A stretch of 64,000 nucleotides of DNA from assembly GCA_003254925.1 (NCBI GenBank), contig QANZ01014325.1:22435-86434 (forward strand), written 5' to 3'. How positions within the stretch are numbered: position 1 is the first letter of the stretch; the number at the start of each line of letters is the position of its first letter. Origin of the DNA: Chamaecrista fasciculata. Its lineage: Eukaryota; Streptophyta; Magnoliopsida; Fabales; Fabaceae. This document shows positions 1 through 11,490 of the stretch, in pieces. The notes under the pieces were generated by a model, which was not told where the DNA came from, ran no database searches, and worked only from the letters and a program-made list of their open reading frames with translations. The position numbers and the translations under genes are program-made.

Positions 1-39
1 ATTTTCTTATGTTTTGATCCTATTATAAAAAGAAAAGGA

Positions 40-232
40 CCTTAATATAAGAAAATAAAACTTTTGGGGATGAAAGTTTATTTTTCCTCTTTTTTTAACG
101 GAAAAATGGATGGAAAACGTTAGAAGGACCAACTTTTTCAAGTTTTGCATAACTGGGGGACCAGTATGGAACAAAAAATAACTGGGGGACCTATTTGGAA
201 CAAGGAGCATAACTGGGGGACCAAAATAGGAC
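40..232. repeat. partial foldback-element arm
   Basis: The block AACTGGGGGACC occurs three times, beginning at 151, 180 and 211, so the spacings are 29 and 31 bp. This is the phasing seen in the arms of the complete foldback elements elsewhere in the window. No matching inverted arm is visible here. The element is therefore either cut by the window edge or truncated. I could not define its ends or a target duplication. Confidence 0.4.
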
Positions 233-261
233 TTCATTAAAATAAGATGCAGTACACATAT

Positions 262-1180
262 ATCAAAACTATACCACAAGTTTTTTTTTTCATAAAAAGG
301 GAACTTCATTAAAATAAAACATCAAGGATTACAAAGATTACAAAGCAAATTAACCAACTCCTATTCTACGGGGGTAACAACTCAAAATCAGCAAGAAAAA
401 TTACAGATAAAAACGCAGGCATCCTTTCAAAAACAACTAAGTTAAAAGTATCTTGGGAAGAAGATTTCGCAAGGAGAGGACCAGAAATCAAATCTCTAAG
501 GCAACCAAGGGGAGACCAATTATCATGCCAAAAAAGAGTGTTAGATCCCGAATGAACAATTTTACAAGCACCCTTAGACACAATACTCTTACCAATCAGC
601 AAGCATTTCCCAATATGGATATTATGACAACCTTTAAGAGACAACCTATAAGTGAAAATATTCCTCCAAAGAGAAGATTGGTCAGAAATAACTCTCCAAA
701 AAAGTTTGGCCAATAAAAGCTTTATTTCTTTCATAAGAACGGGCAACACCAAGGCCACCAGAAAGACGACTAGTACAAATAACAGACCAATTAACCAAGT
801 GCAATTTTTTATTACCAAGGTTGTCACTCCACAAAAAATCACGTAAGGCCTTGTCAATAATATCACAGATTTTCCTAGGAAAAGCCAATTATTGCATGAA
901 ATAAGCAACAGTGGAAGCACAAGCAGAATTGATCAAAGTGACTTTGCCACCAAAAGACAGATTCTTAGACTTCCAAGGTTCAATTTTGTTAAGCACCTTG
1001 TCAACAATGGGTCTAAAATAAGAAACTTTTTTATTAATACCAAGAGGAAAACCCAAATACTTACCCAAAAAAGAAGAAGATCTAAACCCAAGAGTGCTAG
1101 TGACCCTATACCACAAGTTTTCATTATCAAAACAGAAACTATACCACAAGTTTTCATTATCCAAACAATCAACCAAATCA
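262..1180 (-). pseudogene. LINE (L1-type) reverse transcriptase relic, C-terminal part
   Basis: On the minus strand the conceptual product carries the typical end of plant non-LTR reverse transcriptases. In order these are GKYLGFPLG (about 1060), WKSKNLSFGGKVTLI, ICDIIDKALRDFLW, KKLHLVNW, GGLG and, further on, a zinc-binding-like stretch with NTLFWHDNW near 450-480. The reading frame is broken by an in-frame TAA near 889 and by a frameshift near 705-720, so the copy is dead. An 11-codon block is duplicated in frame at 1106-1138 and 1139-1171. A third partial copy of the same block lies at 268-285. The N-terminal endonuclease and most of the RT palm are missing. Family membership is secure; the lineage within L1 is not. 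Confidence 0.8.
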
Positions 1181-1677
1181 GATTGGCCGAATACTTTGCT
1201 TGAGAAAGTTATGACAATTGGCTTGAAAAATAGAAAATATCAAAAGAGTATGGTTTTCTTAAGAACTATCTTTCTAATTGTGTAATTATGAACCACACTC
1301 TGAAATCTATTGCACCTTCAAATTGCAAAGTTAAGATAACTAAGTTATATATTATTAATTTTTTATTGTCAATTTGACACAAATGCAAGATCAAATGGTC
1401 AATGTTATATTACATATCACGTAACATTTTTTTTATGACTCACCTTTTATTTAAATTTTGTAAAATATTATTTATTGCCATGTCACTAATAGATTAATGA
1501 TGTTATAACAATAAGGATGAAATTACAAAAAATTTAAGGACTAAATCATGTAATTAAAATATAGAGACTAGATTACATATTTGGTGAAATTATAAGTACT
1601 AATGTTTAATGTAACCTAAATTTATACATATAAAAGTACAAACTGAAGGACAAATAATATTTGATTTTATGGATAAA
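1181..1677. other. AT-rich spacer without a gene
   Basis: I see no coding potential, no clear RNA gene and no structured repeat here. The sequence is AT-rich with short homopolymer runs. Confidence 0.5.
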
Positions 1678-2003
1678 GGAAAAAGTACTAATTTCGTCCC
1701 TAAATTTTACATCAACTGTCAATTTCGTCTTCAATCTTTTTTTTATAATCAATTTTGTCCTCAATATTTCACATTTTTGTCGGTTTATCATTTGCTTTTA
1801 CTTTAATCAAATATTAACGACAAAATCTACGTGGCTAATGATATATAATGATGCAGTCTGTCATTAATTTATTGAAAGAAGTTAGTCAAATGACAAAATT
1901 GACCAAGATGTAAAACATTGGGGACAAATTTGACAATAAAAAAAGATTAAGGACGAAATTGATAATTTATATAAAATTTGGGGACGAAATTAGTATTTTT
2001 GCC
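1678..2003. mobile_element. foldback MITE (GG...CC ends, Mutator-like)
   Basis: The two ends are inverted copies: the left reads GGAAAAAGTACTAATTTCG and the right end, reversed, reads GGCAAAAATACTAATTTCG. The left arm repeats a TTCGTCC-like block near 1696, 1727 and 1757, with spacings of 31 and 30 bp, and the right arm mirrors it. Both flanks begin with TATGGAT, an imperfect target duplication. The element ends 42 bp past the stop codon of the RING gene and so probably lies in or next to its 3' UTR. Assignment to the Mutator superfamily is by analogy with better-preserved elements in this window. Confidence 0.65.
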
Positions 2004-2045
2004 TATGGATTTTATATAAATTAACAAGAGCCTGGCCTTAAGATC

Positions 2046-4253
2046 TCAATTGAAGAAGAATCCACGAGTTTCACTTCCCAACTGAACATCTTCTTCCATG
2101 GCCCTCAAGATAGACAAAAACTCTAGTGCAGTTAGGTCACTTGGAGTAGCCACATTCGCAATGTCGTTGTTGTTGTTGTTGTTAATGTTGAATGATGAAG
2201 ACGATCGATTCTCCCTCCTTCTCTTGCAAATCTCAGATCTACAAATCGGGCACTGACCTTGTCTTTCCAGCCATGGCAGTATGCAATCCTCATGAAACAT
2301 ATGATTGCAAGGAGTCACCATTACTTCAATTTTGGGTTCAAATTCCTCTAGGCATATCGTGCACCTCCTTTCATCTTGTTCCTTTTCCTCACCCTCCAAA
2401 GCATTCGCGCCATTAGGGTCTCTGTAGTACAAGCTCACTCTCTTGGCTAGCAATTTCGGCGTTGGGTTGGGGTCGTACACTTGTTTCTTGAGCTCGCCTA
2501 GGGTTTTCGATCTTGGAGTTGGAACTGATTGCTGGTGAGTGCTCTCTCTCAATCCCCTTCCTCTGTCTCCATTCAAAACGAAAATTCGATGTGTTTGTGG
2601 TGGAAAACTGTAAATTGCTCCAACATTAGTATATCAATAGGGCTTCTTCACACTCAAACTTCAAATCTATATATGCATGCAACTAAATAGCATTTATGCA
2701 TTTACCCTGGGAATTGGGAAATCTACTGATATGAGATGGGATGAGATATGAAAATCTTTATTTAAATATCTGATTGTAAAACATATATTGTGACGTCTTT
2801 CTTGAGAGTATAGGCTCATCAATATGATAAGAACAATTGGTGTAGCAAAGCCAGAACAAATAAAGTCATGTTTAGTAAAAGATATATACGGGATACATAT
2901 TTTATAATAATCAAGAACTACTTAGAATTTAGAAGTATCCAAAAAGTATCTATACCCGAGACACCATTTTGGCCTTGCTTCATAGGTGATTAGCCTGAGT
3001 AGACTGAGCTTACACACTATTGGTTATGCTTTATATTGTTGCAGAAAAAGTTGAGAGGGATCCATTTAATATGAAATTCATTGAAGAATGTGTACTGATC
3101 AGAACAAAGAAGAGGGATCCATCATTCAACTCCTTCTAATGTGGGTTCAGGCAGTACGATCAGCTGGTTCATTTATTTTGGTTTTGGTGATTTTCTAGCC
3201 TCTTGAATCTACCTTTAGGTGTCATGAGTGTTTGCGAGAATCTCTCGCTAGGAATTGCCAACCCAAGAAAATTCTTAAATCTAATGCTGTTGAGTATAGT
3301 AAAAATTTGAAAGCAATTGGCACAAGCATCTATTTTACCCTAAAAGTTTGTCTTCTCCCACTAATTAGTGTTTGTCGATTTGTCAAAACAAAGAATATCA
3401 ATATTTCTTCTTAGATGTAACAGATATTGTTCTATATACTTAATCAAGAGAAGAAAATTCATGCTTCAATAAGATCATTTATAAAGAAGCTTGTAAGTTT
3501 GTGAAATTTGCAATTACTCAGGTAGGTTGTAGAGTCCTGAATGTGCTCTTTCTTCCAGAAACGGCCAAGAATTCAGTTCACTTGATGTCCTCTCATCCTG
3601 ATAATACTAGCCAAAATACAAATATATTAGTCTCCCCAGAAAATGATAAAAACATAGGATACTAAACATGATCAGTTGACTAGACTCTACTTTTTTATAA
3701 TTACTGCATTTAGATTTCTTAATTCTTGGTGCTTTACATCAATCCCATGAGCTATGGATAATTTGTGTTAACCTTATAGTGTGACAATTTTTACCTTAAA
3801 ATAACAGTGTTTTTTACATGTTTCCAAGTCTAAAAAAATTGAGTTACAACCCTAAATTTTTCCCGAAGGCAAGTCTAAACTGACAGAATTTGATAGATAG
3901 AGAGACCAAGAATTATAAGAAGTAAACATGATTGTAATCTTAAGTTTTCATTGATAGAAACTAGTTTTTAAATGCATCAAAAACGTAAACTTCTTGAAGA
4001 TAACATTATCGAAAGATACATGAACAGAACAACAAAGCATATTTTACATGTTTCCAAGTCAAATTTGATTACTTCCAAAGGCAACGAAAAAGATTGTACT
4101 TACAGGAGTGTTCTGAGTAGAAAGAGATCGATAGAACACAGGGACCTCATAGGAATTAGAATTACTATAGTTGGGGCTATCGTAATCGAAGGCTCTAACA
4201 CCAGTTCTTCGAGCCCCTGGGGAAAGTGCGAAATTGCTGATGTTGTGGCTCAT
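2046..4253 (-). CDS. RING-H2 finger E3 ubiquitin ligase, three exons, 263 aa
   Basis: Likely a RING-type E3 ubiquitin ligase that recruits a ubiquitin-charged E2. Exons run 4253-4104, 3597-3518 and 2607-2046. All junctions are GT-AG and phases agree (0, then 2), giving 264 codons with the stop. The start ATG at 4253 has an upstream in-frame TAA. The last exon alone has no in-frame ATG before the RING, so the upstream exons are needed. The acceptor at 2608 has an ATACTAAT branch-like motif. The RING-H2 is at residues 159-199: C159, C162, C177, H179, H182, C185, C196, C199, pattern C-x2-C-x14-C-x-H-x2-H-x2-C-x10-C-x2-C. Upstream is a basic, low-complexity region (about 80-145); downstream are a Lys/Arg patch and an Asn run. 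There is no membrane segment or signal peptide, so it is probably soluble. The substrate is unknown. The exon model is inferred; the RING is certain. Confidence 0.85.
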
Positions 4254-5323
4254 TATTTCACTTCCCTCTTGAGTGTCTAAATTTTTCTTTCTTTACTTGT
4301 AGCGATAGTTAGCTTGCTTTAAAACTTTGGCATTTTATGTATGGCTACGTTCATTTCAGCTCTCATCAAGAACATATCTTTTTCAAGACTTTTTATCTTG
4401 TTCATTTTATATTCAGATGCAAAGTTTGATTCTTCAAGCATTAATATGCTCTGTGCTGGTGGCCGCTACTTAGAAATGCAGCCAAGGAAATCACGAAAGA
4501 ATCACATTCTTAGAGTGCATGTGGATGCTTTAACTAATCCTTTTTTTGGGCATTAATACTGTCTGCAAATTTTTATGTTCACAACTGGTTAATAGTATAC
4601 AGATGGCCACATTTGAGCTGAAGTGAACAACTTTCTCCTTTCAAACTCCGGCCATATTTTATGCTTAAAAAATATTTTTGAAATGAACGTGCACGGTTAC
4701 TAACAAGATACTGAAATTTATAATTGAATAGTAAAGTACTGCATCATTAATTTAAGATCCAATAGTCTGAGTATGGACGGTGGTTGAATTAAAAATATTA
4801 TTGTAATAACCACAATCGTCAATAATTAAAGATATATATATATATATATATATATGTAGTGTTATATAGTATAAAGCTTATAGGGCTAATAGGATGCTTA
4901 TACAAATCATTTAACACAAATCAATTATTATGTTTATTTATTTGCGTATTATACTAAATATATTAACTATTTGTAAAATAATTTATTATTCTTAAATTGG
5001 ACATGGTCAAATACTATTGTGAAATGATTTAGCAATAAAATGAAAATATATCACGTCATTAAATGAGCATATTTGTTTTAACAAAACTAATATATTGGCT
5101 TGTAGAGAAAATATTACATAAATTCTTATACAGTATCATGAACATTTCTAACAATAATACTTTAACCGCAGCAGCAATATACAACAAAATCATTCAGTCT
5201 TCCATAACATATATTTGAAGCTAGAAATTACAGAAACAATAAAAATGTTTGAACTCACAATTCTCCTTTGCTTCTTTTCATTTGGCAGTTAATTCCTTCT
5301 TCGTCATTAATTCTCTCTAAACT
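4254..5323. other. upstream region of the RING gene, no other gene
   Basis: This region lies 5' of the RING gene and should contain its promoter and 5' UTR, but I cannot point to a convincing TATA box or transcription start. It holds a TA dinucleotide run at about 4832-4855 and otherwise unstructured AT-rich DNA. Confidence 0.4.
4832..4855. repeat. (TA)n microsatellite
   Basis: An uninterrupted run of alternating A and T of about 24 bp. Confidence 0.9.
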
Positions 5324-5331
5324 ATCTCTAC

Positions 5332-6795
5332 CATAGAAGGAAAAACCGGACCGGACCGGGCGGTCCAACCGGCGAACTAGTGCCCAGGCCGGTCCGGTTG
5401 AGGCTTGCATACCGGATTGCAAGAGAACCGGCGACTCGCCGGTTCTCTTGCAAACCGGCGTACCGTGAACCGGTTTCAATCGGTTCACATTAAAAAAAAC
5501 AAAAAAACCCTAAAAAAATAATTCGACTCTGCTAAATGCTAATCTGCTTCATTCTTCGCCTGAAGTTCATTTTCCCTGAAGTTCATTCTTCGCTTGAACC
5601 CTAAAAAAAAATTCCACTCTGCTTTTGCGTTTTCCATTTTCTTCGTTCCATTGTCTTCATATCCGTCGCCGGTCTCTTCCTTCGTCGTGGGTTCGCCGTT
5701 CGCCGTTCGTGGGTTCCTTCGCTGTGGGTTCGTCGCCGTTCGTGGGTTCGTCGTGGGTTCGCCGTTCGTGGGTTGACTCATCCTTCGCCGTGGGTTCGCC
5801 GTTCTGTTCGCTGTTCCTTCATCCTTGCCGCTGCCATCTTCGTCTCTTCCCCGCCGTGACTCATCTCCATCAAAGGTAAATTTCTTCTTCTTGACTCATT
5901 AATTTCATAACTTTGAAATTAGTAATCTGAGAATTTTTTCTGAATATTGTTGAGACTGAGATTTTTTTTGAGATTATTGGGCTGATTATTGGTGTGAATA
6001 TGTGAGATTACTAATCTGAAATTTTGAATTATTGGTCTGATTTGGTGTGAAATAGATTATTTGATTAGTCTAAAATGGATTATTGTTTGATTGGTCTGTA
6101 TTCTGGAATGAATGATTATTTGGTAATTTGATTCATTGATTGGTCTAGATTACTATGTGATCGAGTGATTGTGAATTGAATTAATGTTTTTTGGTATAGA
6201 TGTCATCCAATCCAACCGAGGAAACAATTGAATCTACACCAAATAAAAGTAGTGTTAGGGGCAAATCTGATCCAGCTTGGGCACATTGTAGATTTAGTGA
6301 TGACTCTACTAAGAAGCATTTGGTGTGTATGTATTGTAACAAGGTATTTAAAGGAGGTGGGATTAGTCGGTTTAAACAACATTTAGCTGGAATAAAGGGA
6401 GATGTTGAACTCAAGACGTGATATTTTTTGGGTTCCTTTTTAGTCAATTAAATTAGCTATTATATGTTTTTCAATTTGTAGCTTGTTTAATACAATTGTT
6501 TTTCAATTCCAAGACATGTTTGATGTGGTTATGTTTTAAATTTAAGTTTTATGTAGTGTGACTTAAATATTTGACATTTATTATATGTGATGGACCTATA
6601 GTTATGTTTAATTTTTACTTGATATTTAAATTATTGTAAGATATTAATGTGTATTTGATGAATATTTATATTTTTTTTAAAAAATTTAAGTAAAACGGCT
6701 CAACCGGTTGAACCAGTGACCCAACGGTTGAACCATTGAACCAGTGACCCGAACCTTCCACCGATTTGATGACCGGTCTGGTTTTTTGCACTATG
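5332..6795 (+). mobile_element. non-autonomous hAT transposon, 1464 bp
   Basis: The left end reads CATAGAAGGAAAAACCGG and the right end, reversed, reads CATAGTGCAAAAAACCAG. Both then continue into GACCGG, giving an imperfect terminal inverted repeat of about 23 bp. It is flanked by a perfect 8-bp target duplication, ATCTCTAC, at 5324-5331 and 6796-6803, as expected for hAT. Subterminal regions are dense in CCGG and AACCGGTT-type motifs. Inside are a GC-rich leader (about 5600-5875), a likely 5'-UTR intron (GT at 5876, AG at 6198-6199) and a coding exon with only the BED zinc finger of a transposase. A poly-T run (about 6813-6844) and a single N follow the right end. Confidence 0.93.
6200..6421 (+). 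pseudogene. truncated hAT transposase, BED zinc-finger remnant (73 aa)
   Basis: The ATG follows directly on a TATAG acceptor, the usual layout of plant hAT transposase genes with an intron in the leader. Residues 24-70 match the BED finger: the DPAWAHC entry motif, C43 and C46 as the first zinc ligands, the FKGGGISRFKQHLAG helix with H61, then KGDV. In intact family members a Cys ligand follows shortly after KGDV; here the frame ends after three more residues with TGA, so the fourth ligand is missing. The hAT dimerisation and DDE regions are absent. The product, if made, might still bind DNA poorly but could not transpose the element. Confidence 0.85.
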
Positions 6796-6803
6796 ATCTC
6801 TAC

Positions 6804-6807
6804 TCCC

Positions 6808-6844
<37 letters not shown>

Positions 6845-9800
6845 NAATCAGAAGAAAAGTAACCCAGACAAATATAACAGTCCCAACAAAAACATGTGAA
6901 ACTAAGAAAAAAAATTAAAATGAAAACTCACACAGAAAATTAAACAGAAAACAATAATACAACAGTACAAAGAGAAAACCATCTTTCGAGCAAATTTCAA
7001 TTTTCTGCGCCTAAATCATCTCTTCACACACTGTCAATTGACTCAATTTTTTTTTTTTTTTGGGTCAAGAATTGACTCAATTCATAGAGAACGGAAAGAA
7101 TAGAGAAGTAGACTGAAGGATCTATGTGGAATGCAACTCAAACATATGGTACTAACTACTAACTCGAAACAAATGGAACACTAACAAACTACTTTGCAAA
7201 CTAGGCCCAAACATCAATGACCAATTTGAGAATTTGGCCTCAAATTTATTATTTTAACTTCAAAAAAAATTAGCTTCTCATGATTTTCTTTTAAAATATA
7301 ATTTTCTAAAAATAATTATACAATATCATATAAATTTGCAAAACAATTCAACACGGTAGTGTTTAAAGTATTCAAATTTTTAAAAGAGTATACCACCCAG
7401 GCACTCGTCCTCTTGGTCCTTATAGTTTATTAAAAACAAAAAAAAATAGTCCCTATACTCTAAAAATTATTAAGCTTTTGATCCTTACCATTAGTGAAGT
7501 TGAAAATTAGCTAAAGAGAAAGATAATTAGAGATTAAAAACTAATTCATCGTACTCTTTCTTTTTTATAAATTTTAAACATCTCAAATTAAGATATTTTG
7601 ACAATTAGAAGAGGAGAGGGAGAGAAATTTGAGGGGAAGGGAGTGGAGGAGGGGAGTAAGCCACATTAATATATATCTTTTTCTTTGTTTAGGAAGCAAT
7701 ACCTCGTTAAAAACATATCAATTTAAGATATTTTGAAATTTATAAAAGAGAAGTAAAATGAGAGATTAACTTTTAACTCTTTATTTTCTTTCTCTTCAAT
7801 TTTTAATTATTTCCCAAACAAGATGAAGAGATCTCAATCTTCTCTTCCTATCTCTTTATTTCTCCTTAATTCTCAACAAAACCATATTGTAGCTTAAAAG
7901 CTGGGATAACAGATAATTACAACCTTATCATCTCTACTTGTTCGATCAATTTACCTTTATATGTTTCATTTTCAAAACTAAGATTTTCCTCTCTCCCTCT
8001 CTCTCTCTCTCACACACACACAAACATATGGAGAGTACAAGTACGAAAATAATAAAAAATCATGAATGAGACAAGGCACAACATCAAAGCATAATGGCAT
8101 GTTACTTACAACAATAGGTGTACACAACCCCCATATATAAAGTAACAAGGACCCTTTTTCTATTTGCTCTACCCTACTATGCTCAGCCTTTTCAACGTTT
8201 ATTTATCAATGTGAGCTCAAACCACCACTAATTTTCCTCTGAGAAAATTGTCTCTCCCATCCTTAACTTTCTTCCTTCTGGCTCTTGTCTTGTCTTGGGT
8301 TGTGACCATGTTAGACATTTTTTTATGACTATGAAATATTCGATCTCATTTATATCCATTTTACAATTCAGTCAAAATTTCATTTTTATTATTCGAATAT
8401 AATCGACAAGTTCCATGCATGACGAGTAAATTCTCCTAACAAATTAAAGGTATTTTTGCCAAAACTCAAACACAAAACTTATCTACTTCTCCAATCAACT
8501 TTTATTGGTGTGGGGACTAGACCATTTTGTCCCAAGTTGAGATTTGAGACGTGTATATATATTCCATGCATTAAATTAACTTTTTATAAAAAGGAAAAAG
8601 AAAACTGTCTTTGTTTGTTTTCTCATAATGGAGCAAACAGGGAAATAGGCAGTGTGATATTGCTATGATTCTTGCTTATGTATGTGTGGCCACTTGTTCG
8701 TCTTCTCTTCTGCTATTTCCCGGGGAGTTTTATGGCCGTAACAGAGTTTGGTCCCTTAGTGTAGGACACTCTCTCTCACAATATTGCAAAATCTTCAATC
8801 CACTATGAGACAACGTAACCAACTCCCTCAACTTTAAACATTCTTTTCTTTTTATTGGTACATGAAAAAATATAAAGAAATTATATGAGTTTAGTTTTTA
8901 TTATATGAAATTATAGTTAAACTAACAATAAATAGCATGTTCATGTTTTAGCTTTGAGTAAAACTGCCATGTTGATATAGGGTATTTTGGAAGTTAAAAA
9001 GGAGAATGAATGAGACAAAATTGAAGTGAAAATGAATAGGGTATTTTCAAAAGAATAAGGAGGGATTTAAACTACCTTAATTTATATATTTTTTTAATTT
9101 GGTCATTAAATGTTTTTTATCCTAATTTTTATTACTAATAAATGTTGATATCGATATATATGTTTAAATAAATTCATTTTGTGATATTAAAAAAAAATCA
9201 GAAATTACCTTATAAAAAATCTTTAAAAAGCTTCTGACCTTTTTTTTAAAAAAAAAAAAATTCTAACCTGTTTCAGAAAAAAAATAATTTCTCTCCAAAA
9301 AATGGTTTACTTTTGAAAAGTTTGAATGCTGAAAAATCAAACTTTACATTCAAAAGCCCGAGTGCTCACCTAAACTTGAATACCCAACAAAAATAATGCA
9401 AGTTTTATCCTCTTTTTTTTTTCAATCCACTCCACTACTACACCCTCCAAAAAGTCCTCTCAACTTGCAAAATTTGTTTACTAAAGTGTCTTCTTTAGCA
9501 GGCAAATCTTTCTTCGGAACATGCTTAATTTTGTTCTACTTTTCATGTGATTAGTCCACTCTAATATTTGTTAGTTGACTTAATTTGTGGTATCTATGTA
9601 AAAATATGGGAATGCTTTTTTTTTTTCCTTTTTTTTTTTCCTGAAAACAATAAAGAAAGAATACCTTTCTTAGCTTTTAGGAAAGATCAAGTGTAACAAA
9701 TAAAGTAAGGAGTTCGTTCACAAGTGATGATAGCTTTCCCTTTACCGTCATATGAAATAAGGGCATGTTCACTACGCATATTTCCTGCCCACAATCAAGT

Positions 9801-10002
9801 ATCCTAATAAATGTTTACGTATATATGTATATAATAGGTGAAATTGCACAAAACTCCTCCAATCTTTTATTGTTGTGCAAAAATCTTCCTAAATTATTAA
9901 AAAGTGATAAAAGCTCTCTTAATTTTTATTTTTTTTTTACAAATAATCTATTTTATTAAGATTTTCATTCAAAACAATCAGACTTCTTTATATTTTTTTT
10001 TT
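6804..10002. other. gene-free AT-rich region with minor repeats
   Basis: No gene is supported. It contains a poly-T tract and an N at 6845 directly after the hAT element, and a decayed foldback-like arm near 7395-7500 with GGTCC-like blocks about 32 bp apart. A CT/CA microsatellite lies at about 7990-8022. A promoter-looking stretch near 8125-8290 (CATATATAAAG followed by pyrimidine-rich DNA) leads to no open frame. Long A and T homopolymers occur near 9240 and 9615. Confidence 0.45.
7990..8022. repeat. (CT)n-(CA)n compound microsatellite
   Basis: A CT run passes directly into an alternating CA run. Confidence 0.9.
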
Positions 10003-10333
10003 GGAAAAATGCAACAAGGTCCCTTAAACTTTGGGTCATTTGGAAGTAGGTCCTAAAAGAAAAATTAGAAGTAGATCCTTAAACTTTTAATTTTGAAAAT
10101 TAAATTCTTAATCTTTGAAGTATTTGGAATTAGATCCTTCCATTCAATTTTTTTATTAGGATTAATAATGTGGTAAAGAATTGAATACTTGAAAGTATGT
10201 CATGACAATAATTAACACCATTACTGAAAAAATGGATGGAATGATTTAATTCTTAAATCTTCAAAGTTTAAGGATCTAATTTTCAAAATTAAAAATTTAA
10301 GGACCTACTTCCTAATAACCCAAAGTTTTTCCC
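10003..10333. mobile_element. foldback MITE with GG...CC ends
   Basis: The left arm (GGAAAAA, then ACTTTGGGTCATTTGGAAG, then TAGGTCC) is mirrored by the right arm, which reversed reads GGGAAAAACTTTGGGTTATT then AGGAAGTAGGTCC. The right arm lacks about 18 bp present near the outer left end. AGGTCC/AGATCC-like blocks recur in the arms. I cannot identify a clear target duplication because the left flank is a T run. Confidence 0.6.
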
Positions 10334-10929
10334 TTGATTCTTACATATTGAAAATAAATTTTTTGGACTATGAGTTATTTATAAAAAGTGACTTTTCAAT
10401 TTATCCCCATACTGCCATACATAACATTTCAATGACTGATTAAAAAAAACTTTTCAATGACTAAGAATTTAACTGTTGTAAGATATTTCTTTTTTTTTTC
10501 CTGGATAAATATATATACTGCAAGAATCTTAACAAAATGAATTATTTCCATGGAATACTCTAGAGTTTAGACTAGTTTTTTTTAAATTGATAACTCTTGT
10601 AAGATATTTGTTATTCTGAATATTCTAGGCTAACTTGAACATTGCAGAGTCTTTGTGATGACTGATGACTGATGACTTCTTCCTATGTTATCTTTTCTGC
10701 TTTTTCCGTTTTGTAGCAGGGCCTATCTTAATTCTTAGTGTATCAAAAACAAGATTCATGACTTCTTTCGCCTACACTTGCAGGTTCCGGTGTTTGGAGT
10801 ATTGTTTGAACTTTGAAGATTCACCAATCTAATGTTTTGTAATTTTTTAAAAGTTCACAAAATCTTTTTATATGATTAAAATTCAAGAAATTTATATACC
10901 TTCTAACCAAATATTATATATTAAAAATG

Positions 10930-11165
10930 AGTAAATTATACTTTGATACCCTATAGTTTGATTTCATTCGGCTTTGATACTTTGTGGTTTAAAATATAAC
11001 ACTTTGGTATCTTGAAGTCTCCACCGTTACTTTTTTTGTTAGTTTTGAATGAAATTTGGCACATGACCTATATGTGAGCTCACTAAAATTCAATTTTGTC
11101 AAATATTTTAAAACAACAAAGATCAAACGTATACTTTTCAAAAATTTTGAATAATTTCAATGTTG
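10930..11165. repeat. decayed half of a foldback element
   Basis: GTAAATTATACTTTGATACC followed by two further CTTTGATAC/CTTTGGTATC blocks about 30 bp apart resembles one arm of the complete element at 17938-18367. No inverted partner is present, so this is a broken copy. Confidence 0.5.
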
Positions 11166-11490
11166 GATGCTAATAAAGTTTTGTGAGAAATTCAGGTTTG
11201 AAAAAAGAAAAAAGAGAAAAGGTAAAAAGACATGTTTGGATTTTGAAACAGGAATTGCTTTATACAGTAGTGGAGATGAAGCTACAACAGCACATGATCA
11301 GCCTTCAAACCTCCTCCCTCTCTCTATGCAGAGTTGAGTTAACAATACAACAGACTAACAATTCAGACTTAATTTAACCACAGAAAATACCCTAAAAAAA
11401 ATTAAAAAGAGTAATAATTAAAATCAATAATCTAAAACCTCGATCCAGATCGAAATCAATTCATCAGTCATCACATTCATTCTGCTTCCT

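Noticed and set aside
366..920. 184-codon frame taken as a possible gene
   Set aside because: Its product contains LINE reverse-transcriptase motifs and joins the other broken frames of the same relic.
5255..5488. 77-codon minus-strand frame with CCGG-rich sequence
   Set aside because: It is the subterminal region of the hAT element.
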